From NCBI RefSeq assembly GCF_022271435.1, contig NZ_JAFIQY010000042.1:1-64000 (forward strand): a stretch of 64,000 bases of DNA, read 5' to 3'. This DNA comes from Streptomyces monomycini. Its GTDB lineage: Bacteria > Actinomycetota > Actinomycetes > Streptomycetales > Streptomycetaceae. The position numbers were made by a program, and so were the translations under genes. Shown here one piece after another: positions 32,929 to 40,052 of the stretch (its first letter is position 1; each line of letters starts with the position of its first letter). The notes under the pieces were generated by a model. It made no database searches. It saw only the letters and a program-made list of their open reading frames with translations, and had not been told where the DNA came from.

Positions 32929-33992
32929 CGGCGACGGCCTTCCTCAGCGGCGCGCTTCCCGCGCCCCTTCGCGCGCGCCTGCGCCCCCGCCGCATCGGGG
33001 TCCAGCGCGTCCCGTAGCCCGTCGCCGACGAAGGCGAGGGAGACACCGATGAGCACCAGGCACCCGGCGGGGAAGAAGAACAGCCACGGGTAGCTCGCGG
33101 CCATGTTGGTGTTGTCGGCGATGACCGTGCCGAGCGACACGTCCGGCGGCTGCACCCCGAACCCGAAGTACGACAGTCCGCTCTCCCCGATGACCGCGGC
33201 CCCGGCCTGGATGACCGCGTCGATGATCAGCAGGGAGGCCATGTTGGGCAGGATGTGCCGGAAGACGATCACCGGCCCCGGTACACCCATGTAGCGGGCC
33301 GCCTTGACGTACTCGCGTTCCTTGAGCGTGAGCGTCACACTGCGCACCACCCGCCCGGTGATCATCCAGCTGAAGGCGGCCAGCAGGACGACGAAGACCG
33401 GCCAGCCGGAGCCGCGGACGAGCGGCGACAGGACGGCGACGACCAGGAACGCGGGCATCACCAGCAGCAGGTCGACGGCGCCCGTCAGGACGCGGTCGGT
33501 CCAGCCGCCGAAGTACCCGGCGAAGGCGCCCACCACGGCTGACAGGAAGGTGGAGACCACTCCCACGAGGATGCCGATGACCAGGGACTTCTGGAGTCCG
33601 CGCAGGGTGAGCGCGTAGAGGTCCAGGCCGCTCTGGGTGGTGCCCCACCAGTGTTCGGCGGACGGCCCGGAGAGGAAGTTGAGGAAGTCGTGGGTGCGGT
33701 GGTCCCAGGGGCTCAGCAGCGGGCCGACGTACGCGGCGAGGAAGAGCAGGACGAGCAGGGCCAGTCCGGCTGTCGCGAGCCGGTTGCGCGCGAAGCGGCG
33801 TGCGGTGAGGCGGGTTCGGGAGGGGTGGTGGTCATGTGGCGGACGGCCGGGCGGCGAGGGGTGGCGGTCACGCGGCGTACGGCCGTCACGTGGCGGGCGA
33901 CCGGCACGCGGCGGGCGACCGGCACGCGGCGGGCGACCGGACCATGACGTACGGCCGGGCCACGGCCCCCGGCCGCCGGCTGCGGGGCGCAT
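32925..33992 (-). CDS. ABC transporter permease, DppC type
   Basis: This 355-residue protein starts at ATG 33992, sharing one base with the upstream permease stop (TGATG). After a basic N-terminus come about six membrane segments. The DppC-type EAA loop is visible as EREYVKAARYMGVPGPVIVFRHILPN. The N-terminal ~60 residues are an Arg/Pro/Gly repeat (GRPPRAGRPPRAGRPPRDGR) encoded by a GGCGGGCGACCGGCACGC-type minisatellite and look like a lineage-specific extension. GTGA overlaps the fused ATPase start. Together the genes form an oligopeptide-type importer. Confidence 0.93.
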   Translation of the reverse strand: MRPAAGGRGPWPGRTSWSGRPPRAGRPPRAGRPPRDGRTPRDRHPSPPGRPPHDHHPSRTRLTARRFARNRLATAGLALLVLLFLAAYVGPLLSPWDHRTHDFLNFLSGPSAEHWWGTTQSGLDLYALTLRGLQKSLVIGILVGVVSTFLSAVVGAFAGYFGGWTDRVLTGAVDLLLVMPAFLVVAVLSPLVRGSGWPVFVVLLAAFSWMITGRVVRSVTLTLKEREYVKAARYMGVPGPVIVFRHILPNMASLLIIDAVIQAGAAVIGESGLSYFGFGVQPPDVSLGTVIADNTNMAASYPWLFFFPAGCLVLIGVSLAFVGDGLRDALDPDAAGAQARAKGRGKRAAEEGRRR

Positions 33993-34972
33993 CACCGCAC
34001 CCTTACGCGCGGGTCCAGTGCCGCGTACAAGAGGTCCGACAGCAGCCCCGCCGCCAGCACCAGTACTGCGGTGAACACACCCACCGCGGCGACTGCGTTG
34101 ACGTCCTGACCGGCGACCGAGTCGACCAGCAGTTCGCCCATGCCGTGCCAGCCGAAGGTTTTCTCCACGAAGGTGGCACCGGCGAAGAGCAGCACGATGT
34201 TGTAGACGAGCAGAGGGACGACCGGCAGGACGGCCGTGCGCAGCCCGTGCCGTAACAGGGCGGTGCGGCGGCGCAGTCCCTTGGCGCGCGCGGTGCGCAG
34301 GAAGTCGGCGCCGAGCACGTCGAGCATGGTGTTGCGCTGGTAGCGGCTGTAGAGGGCGACCTGCACGATGATGAGGGTCAGGGCGGGCAGCAGCATGTGC
34401 TGGGCGCGGTTGACCAGGGCGGCAGGGTCCCACCGGCCGGCGTACTGGGCGTCGTACTCGCCGAGGACCTTGATCGTCTGCGTACCGTCGTTGAGGGCGG
34501 TGGCGCCGATCTTCAGGGCGACGCCGACCACGAACACCGGCATGGCCAGCACGAAGAACGAGGCCAGGGTGGAGAACCGGTCGAAGAACCGGTACTGGCG
34601 GATCGCGCCGTACGCGCCGACGGCGACGCCGAGGGCCGAGCCGGCGAAGGTGGCCAGGAGCAGCAGCCGGGTGCTGACGCCGACCCGGCGGCCGAAGTCG
34701 TCGTTGAGCGAGTCGCCGGAGAGGGTCCGGCCGAGGTCGCCGTGGACGACGTCACCGGCCCAGCGCGCGAAGCGGGTCGTCACCGGGGTGTCCGGGTTCA
34801 TGTTGACGTCGTCGAGGGTGCGGGTGACGGCCGCCTCGGGCAGCGGCGGGTTGCGGTTCTCGAACCGGGCGCGCGGGTTCAGGCTCAGCCCGGCGAGGAA
34901 GTACGTCAGGGACGCCGCCACGGCCACCAGGACGAGGTAACCGGCCATCCTGCGCAGCAGGTAGCGGCCCAT
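33992..34972 (-). CDS. ABC transporter permease, DppB type
   Basis: This 326-residue protein starts at ATG 34972. It begins MGRYLLRRMAGYLVLVAVAA and has six membrane segments, the long DppB periplasmic loop (TRTLDDVNMNPDTPVTTRFA) and an EAA motif DFLRTARAKGLRRRTALLRH. It is first in the importer operon, which reads DppB, DppC, fused ATPase, receptor with overlaps at each step but the last. Its promoter should lie in the repeat-rich spacer on its right. Confidence 0.93.
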   Translation of the reverse strand: MGRYLLRRMAGYLVLVAVAASLTYFLAGLSLNPRARFENRNPPLPEAAVTRTLDDVNMNPDTPVTTRFARWAGDVVHGDLGRTLSGDSLNDDFGRRVGVSTRLLLLATFAGSALGVAVGAYGAIRQYRFFDRFSTLASFFVLAMPVFVVGVALKIGATALNDGTQTIKVLGEYDAQYAGRWDPAALVNRAQHMLLPALTLIIVQVALYSRYQRNTMLDVLGADFLRTARAKGLRRRTALLRHGLRTAVLPVVPLLVYNIVLLFAGATFVEKTFGWHGMGELLVDSVAGQDVNAVAAVGVFTAVLVLAAGLLSDLLYAALDPRVRVR

Positions 34973-35169
34973 GACGTCTCTCCCCCTCGTACGGCTACGG
35001 CACGGGCCGACTGCGGGCCCCGGGCTGTTCTCTGGGCTGTTCTCGCATGCGCGGGGCCGGTTTGTCGACCGAGGCTCCCCCAAAGCGGGACAATGCGAAC
35101 GGGGGTGAGGCGGCGTCGAGTTCGCAGGGGTACGGGTGGTACGGGTGGTACGCGCGGGCGGGTCAGTGC

Positions 35170-35265
35170 TGGGCGGGCGAGGCAGGGAAGCCGGGCGGGC
35201 GGGGCAGTACTGGGCGGGCGAGGCAGGGAAGCCGGGCGGGGCGGGCGGGCGACGTGGTTCCGGCG
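35170..35265. repeat. ~48-bp direct duplication upstream of the importer operon
   Basis: CTGGGCGGGCGAGGCAGGGA followed by AGCCGGGCGGG occurs twice, about 48 bases apart. No gene is supported in 34973-35539. This spacer holds this duplication, the second copy of the dispersed repeat and the 33-bp array. Confidence 0.65.
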
Positions 35266-35277
35266 CGCCTCCCTTTG

Positions 35278-35332
35278 GGTAACCCCCTGCTGGGGGGATG
35301 CGCGCGTTCGATTCGCCCCGGTGGAGGCGCGA
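35278..35332. repeat. Dispersed ~55-bp repeat, intergenic copy 2
   Basis: It matches 31208-31266 over GGGTAACCCCCTGCTGGGGG and GCGTTCGATTCGCCCCGGT with few differences. It contains the inverted arms CCCCC...GGGGG around TGCT, so it can form a hairpin. Confidence 0.7.
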
Positions 35333-35545
35333 TTCACGCCCCACCCCCGCGAGCAGGGCATGAAGCGCCCGTCCCACCCCCACGAGCAAAGCACGAAGCG
35401 CCCGTCCCGTCACCGCCAGCCGGGTACGGAGCTCCCGCCCCGCCTCCGCCAGCTAGGCATGGAGCACCCGCCCCACCACCACCAGCTAGGCATGCAGCAC
35501 CCGCCCCACCACCACTAGCCGGGCATGCAGCACGCGCCCTCAAGC
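35333..35545. repeat. 33-bp tandem array abutting the ADP-ribosylglycohydrolase stop
   Basis: About six units begin GCATGAAGC, GCACGAAGC, GTACGGAGC, GCATGGAGC and GCATGCAGC at 33-base spacing, with a partial unit at each end. The array ends at the glycohydrolase stop codon. In one minus frame it encodes an uninterrupted 11-residue repeat (GGGGAGAPCLA type) that is a single frameshift away from the enzyme frame. Confidence 0.8.
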
Positions 35546-36661
35546 CCGCGGATACCGCTCCAGCCACCCCGGCGCGGAGTTGCCCGGCCCGTGCAGGGCC
35601 GGGCCCTGTGTCATCTCCATGGCGAAGTCGTCGGCGAGTTGCAGGATCGTCGCGCGGCCTTCCACCTCGGCCAGCCACACGGGCGGCAGCGCCGTCTCGC
35701 CGTGCAGGGTGCCCAGGAGGTTGCCGCAGACGGCGCCGGTCGAGTCGCTGTCGCCGCCGTGGTTGACCGCCAGCAGCAGCCCGTGCCGGACGTCCTCGGC
35801 GACCAGCGCGCAGTACACCCCGATCGCCAGCGCCTCCTCGGCCGTCCAGCCCTCGCCGAGCGACTCCACGCGGGCGGCCGTGGGCATGCCCTGCCGTACG
35901 GCGCCCAGCGCCTGCTGGAGCGCCTCGGCTGTCTCCTCGTGGTCCGGCCGGGTGGCCAGGTGCGCCAGGGACTTCTGTACGGCGCTGTCCAGGTCGTCGC
36001 CCCGGGCCAGCGCGTGGGTGATCACCGCCATGGCGCCGGCCGCGAGGTAGCCGGTCGGGTGGCCGTGCGTCTGGGCGGCGCACTCGACGGCGAGCTGGAA
36101 GACCAGCTGCGGTTCCCAGCCGACCAGCAGCCCGAAGGGCGCCGACCGCATGACCGCGCCGCAGCCCTTGGAGGCGGGGTTCTTGGGCTGTTCCAGCGTT
36201 CCCATCACGTCGTCGCCGAGCCCGGACAGGCAGGCCCGGCCGGGCGCCCGCTGCGCGTACAGCCACTCCTCGCGCGCCAGCCAGCCGTCGTCCTTCTTGC
36301 GTTCGTCGGGACCCCAGTCGCGCTGGGTGGCGGCCCAGCGCAGATACGCGCGGTGCACGTCGGTGGGCGGGTGCCAGGCTCCGGTGTCGCGCCGTACCTG
36401 GGCCCGGATCAGCCCGTCGACGGTGAACAGCGTCATCTGGGTGTCGTCGGTGACCGTACCGCGCCGCCCGAAGGCCGGTACGTAGTCCGTCACGCCGTCC
36501 GGGCCGTGGGCATCGCGGATCGCGTCCAGCGAGCTGAACTCGATGCCGGCGCCGAGCGCGTCACCGATCGCCCCGCCCAGCAGGCAGCCGCGTACCCGGC
36601 TGCGGAAGTCCTGCTGTTCGGCGCGGCCCCAGATGGCCGTACCGCCTGCCGCTGTACTCAC
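35540..36661 (-). CDS. ADP-ribosylglycohydrolase family protein (DraG/ARH fold)
   Basis: This 373-residue protein starts at ATG 36661. The metal-binding signatures are present: GCLLGGAIGDALGAGIEF near the N-terminus, GTVTDDTQMTLFTVDGLI (DDTQM) and the C-terminal LLAVNHGGDSDSTGAVCGNL (GGDSDSTG). Such enzymes remove ADP-ribose from proteins, nucleic acids or small molecules with a binuclear Mg site. Target specificity is unknown. It lies on the same strand as the STAND NTPase gene, about 500 bases away, with a small plus-strand ORF between. A 33-base minisatellite immediately follows its stop. Confidence 0.94.
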   Translation of the reverse strand: MSTAAGGTAIWGRAEQQDFRSRVRGCLLGGAIGDALGAGIEFSSLDAIRDAHGPDGVTDYVPAFGRRGTVTDDTQMTLFTVDGLIRAQVRRDTGAWHPPTDVHRAYLRWAATQRDWGPDERKKDDGWLAREEWLYAQRAPGRACLSGLGDDVMGTLEQPKNPASKGCGAVMRSAPFGLLVGWEPQLVFQLAVECAAQTHGHPTGYLAAGAMAVITHALARGDDLDSAVQKSLAHLATRPDHEETAEALQQALGAVRQGMPTAARVESLGEGWTAEEALAIGVYCALVAEDVRHGLLLAVNHGGDSDSTGAVCGNLLGTLHGETALPPVWLAEVEGRATILQLADDFAMEMTQGPALHGPGNSAPGWLERYPRA

Positions 36662-36901
36662 TCTCGTCCCTCCCCGTGGCCCACCGCTTCCCTTACGGGG
36701 TCCTTACGCTCCCCCTGCCGCAGCACTGTAATCGACCAAGAACAGTCAACTCAGGGCAAGGAACGCTATGCGAACAGTCACCCCGGAGGCGGCTTTTGAT
36801 CACTACGGTCCCGATCGGCGTCCCGACCGGCGCCGATCGGCACAGTCGTACCCCTGCGTACCGAGGTCATACGACCGGCGTGCCGTGGGAAGGCTTCCTT
36901 C

Positions 36902-37162
36902 ATGCCCGACTTCGAGTGGGACCGCACCGCCATGGCCACCGTGGCCTGCGCCCTGGCCGGTGACAGCGACGGCGCCGTGGAACTCCTCCGGCCGCTCTCC
37001 CAGCGCGACGTGTGCCAGATCACCGTCCGGCTGGCCGCGATGGCCGCCGACGCCCTCATCTCCGCCGCCGAGGACACCGGCGGCGACCGCGCGGAGGCGC
37101 TGGCGCAGTGGCAGCAGTGCATCCTCCAGCACGAGGCGGAGGCGGAGACGGGGGACGGGTGA
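36902..37162 (+). CDS. Small acidic hypothetical protein
   Basis: This 86-residue protein starts at ATG 36902 (MPDFEWDRTAMATVACALAG). It is mostly helical in character (AVELLRPLSQRDVCQITVRL, ADALISAAEDTGGDRAEALA) with an acidic tail HEAEAETGDG and no signal peptide. No family was recognised. Upstream, GAACAGTCA occurs twice (near 36740 and 36773), possibly a regulator site. It converges with the STAND NTPase gene, with three bases between stops. Confidence 0.6.
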   Translation: MPDFEWDRTAMATVACALAGDSDGAVELLRPLSQRDVCQITVRLAAMAADALISAAEDTGGDRAEALAQWQQCILQHEAEAETGDG

Positions 37163-37165
37163 GGG

Positions 37166-39988
37166 TCAGCGGCCGGCGGCCGCCGCGTCCATGCGGTGCA
37201 GGAGCAGTTGACGGACCGCCTCCAGCTCACCGTCGGCCGTCGCGTCCCGTTCCGGCCAGGTCGCCGTCAGGTCACGTATCCCGAACTCCACATCGGCCAC
37301 GTGCTCCCACGCCGTCCCGTCACCCAGCAGCCCGGCGGCCGACGCCCGCGCACCCTCCCAGTCACCGAGCGCGCACCTGCTGACGACGGCGGCCCTGGCC
37401 CCGCCCGCGGGGTCACTGACCCCCGGCGGCCGGCACTCCTCGGTCGCGGTCCGCAGGGCCTCCCAGGCGGACGCCGCGCCCTGCAAGCCCGCATCAGCGC
37501 TCGCGAGCATCGCGGTCTCGTACCGGACCACCGGCCGGTCCGGTGCCAGGCCTGCGGCCGCCTCGACGGCTTCCCGCGCCGCGTCCGGCCGGTGGGCGCG
37601 GCGCAGGCAGCCGGCCTTCATGGCCAGGAGGAAGGCCGGTGACCCGCCCCCGTCCGCGGCGAGGGCCCGGTCGCAGTCGGCGAGCGCCGCGGCTTCCGCT
37701 CCCCGGAGGAGGTGGGCCGTGGCGCGACGGGCGAAGGTCCATTCGGTCGCCGCCCCCTGGCCGACGGCGGTGTCGAGGTCCGCCAAGGCGGCGTCGAGCC
37801 GGCCCGTCACGAGGCGGAGGCTGCCTCTGGCCCCGTATGCCCACCCGTACTCCGGATTGCGGGCCAGCGCCCGGTCGAACTCCGCGAACGCCTCGGCGTA
37901 CCGGCCCATCGCCCAGTAGGCCATGCCCCGCTCGGCCATCGCCCAGGCGTATCCGGGCCGCAGCTCGATGGCGCGTGCCAGGCCCGCCAGGGCCTCCTCG
38001 CACCGTCCCAGGCGGCGCAGGCAGACGGCTCGGCTGCCGTGCGCCGGCGCGTGCCGCGGGTCCAGTTCCAGCGTGTGGTCAAAGGCGGCCAGCGCGCCCT
38101 TGTGCCACCCCATCAGGCGCATGACCTCGGCGAACTGGAAGGCGGCGGACACCATGCCGGGTTCGCGGTTGCGGGCGCGGAGTAAGTCCATGGCCGCGCT
38201 CAGGAAGTCCCGCTGGTACCGGTACGTCAGCCCCCGCCCCACGAGGCCCCGCACATCACCCGGCGCCAGCTCCAGGCACCGGTCGAAGTCGGCGAGGGCC
38301 TGTTGCCAGGACTCGGCCTTGCGGTGTTCGCGGCCGCGCAGGCGGTGGATCCGTACCTGTTCCGGCAGGTCGAGGCCGGGCCGGGCCAGCAGGGCCGTCA
38401 GTACCGCGACCAGCCCGTCCGCTCCGTCGAGCGCCGCCGTCAGCCGCGTACCCCAGTCGCGCACCTCCGACGCGTCCGCGTCCTCCCCCGCCTTCCGGAC
38501 GGTCTCCGCGACCAGACGTACGGCGGACGGCTCGTGCTCGGCGGTGGCCGTCACCTCGGACAACGCCTCGGGCAGGAACCCCCGCGGATCGGCGCACAGC
38601 CCGTGGTAGATCTCCCCCAGCCGCAGGTCCCGCCACCGCTCGTCCCTGCGGCACCCGCCCGCGCCCCGGCCTCCCGCGCATTCCTGCCCCCACCGCCGCG
38701 CCGTCTCCGCCAGCCGCCCGTGCCGCTCGGCCCACGCGCGCGGCGAGCGGCGGCGCTGGAGGCGCAGCATCGCCGTACGGACCACCTCGTGGTACTGCCA
38801 TCGGCCGCCGCGGCCGGTCACGAACGGCAGCGCGCACAGCCAGCCGAAGTGACCGGCGGCCTCCGCGCCGACCGCCTCCCGGTACACGTCCTCGTCCAAG
38901 TGGCACGGCAGGGCGGCGGCCAGCGCGGCCTCCCGCCGTACCGGGTCGGTCTCCCACTTCAGGAAGCGTTCGACGGCCGTGTCACTGGGATCGTCCACGG
39001 CGTCCGCCGCGCCGGGCCGGCTTCCGGCGAGGGTGGAGACGAGTACGGGCAGGCCGCCGGAGAGCCGCAGGATGGCGTCGACGGTACCGGGGTCGGTGAT
39101 GTCCTTGGCCGACAGGAACTGCCGCACCTCCGCCTCCGTGAAGGCGTCCAGCGGTACGTCCGTGACATGGTCGAGGTGGTCGGCCCAGCAGATGCGGTCC
39201 AGCGCGTCGCGCCCGGCCAGGACGACCACGACGTTCTGCGCCAGCGCCCCGTAGCGGTCGCTGAAGAGGACATCGCGCAGCCAGGTGTCCAGGAGCGGTC
39301 CGGTCGCCTCGTACGTGTCGAAGAAGAGCACCAGCAGGGGTACGGCGTCGGCGGCGTCGCCCAGTTCCTTCACGAAGACCGGGGTCAGCACCTCGACCGG
39401 GGACAGGACCAGTTGTACGTCGTCGTGGCTGCCCAGCCGGGCGCCGAGCCGGCCGCGCAGCCGTTCGGCGCCGCGGGCCACGTGGGTGGTGTCCAGCGCG
39501 CCGGCGAAGGGCCCGACGCCCGGGATGAGGCCCAGGCCCGCCACGCCCGCCCTGGCGACAATCATGCTGCCGGGGGAGGGCGGCGGCTCTCCGCCCGGCT
39601 CGTCCGGCCCCGCGAGCGCCGCCGCCTCCGCCTCGTGCCGCCGCTCCCGGTAGGTGGCCAGCAGCTTGTCGAATGCCTTCAGCGGGCTGCCCTGGCGGCC
39701 CAGCCGGGTGCTGATCACGGCCATCGCGTCCGGGACGCTGTGCACCGAGTCGTCGACGTACACGGTCAGCGCGCCCAGCTCACGCGCCATGTGCTCGAAC
39801 CGCTGGACCAGGGAGGTCTTTCCGACGCCTCCCTGGCCGCGCAGGTGGTGCAGGAAGCGGAAGTCCGGATCGGCCGGGTCGCGGGCGAGATTGGCCCGGA
39901 ACGCGGACAGTTCACCGTCGCGGCCGACGAAGCCGTCCTCGCTCCGGGCGCGGATCAGTTCCTGGCGCGAGAGCCGCCTGCGGTTCAC
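37166..39988 (-). CDS. STAND/NB-ARC-type NTPase with C-terminal TPR array
   Basis: This 940-residue protein starts at ATG 39988. The N-terminal region has DGFVGRDGELSAFRANL followed by Walker A RGQGGVGKTSLVQ (~51-60). A Walker B-like LLVLFFDTYEATG lies at ~218-230, with a sensor region VVVLAGRDALDRICW and a winged-helix-like section. From ~560 on are at least nine TPR-like helical pairs (WQQALADFDRCLELAPGD, GALAAFDHTLELDPRHAPAH, YAEAFAEFDRALARNPEYGW). There is no membrane segment. STAND NTPases are signal-driven switches in immunity, death or transcription; no effector domain is visible here, so the effector would have to be elsewhere. The adjacent ADP-ribosylglycohydrolase is a candidate partner. 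Confidence 0.85.
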   Translation of the reverse strand: MNRRRLSRQELIRARSEDGFVGRDGELSAFRANLARDPADPDFRFLHHLRGQGGVGKTSLVQRFEHMARELGALTVYVDDSVHSVPDAMAVISTRLGRQGSPLKAFDKLLATYRERRHEAEAAALAGPDEPGGEPPPSPGSMIVARAGVAGLGLIPGVGPFAGALDTTHVARGAERLRGRLGARLGSHDDVQLVLSPVEVLTPVFVKELGDAADAVPLLVLFFDTYEATGPLLDTWLRDVLFSDRYGALAQNVVVVLAGRDALDRICWADHLDHVTDVPLDAFTEAEVRQFLSAKDITDPGTVDAILRLSGGLPVLVSTLAGSRPGAADAVDDPSDTAVERFLKWETDPVRREAALAAALPCHLDEDVYREAVGAEAAGHFGWLCALPFVTGRGGRWQYHEVVRTAMLRLQRRRSPRAWAERHGRLAETARRWGQECAGGRGAGGCRRDERWRDLRLGEIYHGLCADPRGFLPEALSEVTATAEHEPSAVRLVAETVRKAGEDADASEVRDWGTRLTAALDGADGLVAVLTALLARPGLDLPEQVRIHRLRGREHRKAESWQQALADFDRCLELAPGDVRGLVGRGLTYRYQRDFLSAAMDLLRARNREPGMVSAAFQFAEVMRLMGWHKGALAAFDHTLELDPRHAPAHGSRAVCLRRLGRCEEALAGLARAIELRPGYAWAMAERGMAYWAMGRYAEAFAEFDRALARNPEYGWAYGARGSLRLVTGRLDAALADLDTAVGQGAATEWTFARRATAHLLRGAEAAALADCDRALAADGGGSPAFLLAMKAGCLRRAHRPDAAREAVEAAAGLAPDRPVVRYETAMLASADAGLQGAASAWEALRTATEECRPPGVSDPAGGARAAVVSRCALGDWEGARASAAGLLGDGTAWEHVADVEFGIRDLTATWPERDATADGELEAVRQLLLHRMDAAAAGR

Positions 39989-40052
39989 CGCTCACCTCCC
40001 GGCCCGCGTCCCCCGGCGGGCCCGAGGCACCACCGTAGCCCCGGCCTCCCCC

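Noticed and set aside
35333..35545. CRISPR array from 33-bp regular repeats
   Set aside because: Units are head to tail with no spacers, and no cas genes are present. This is a minisatellite.
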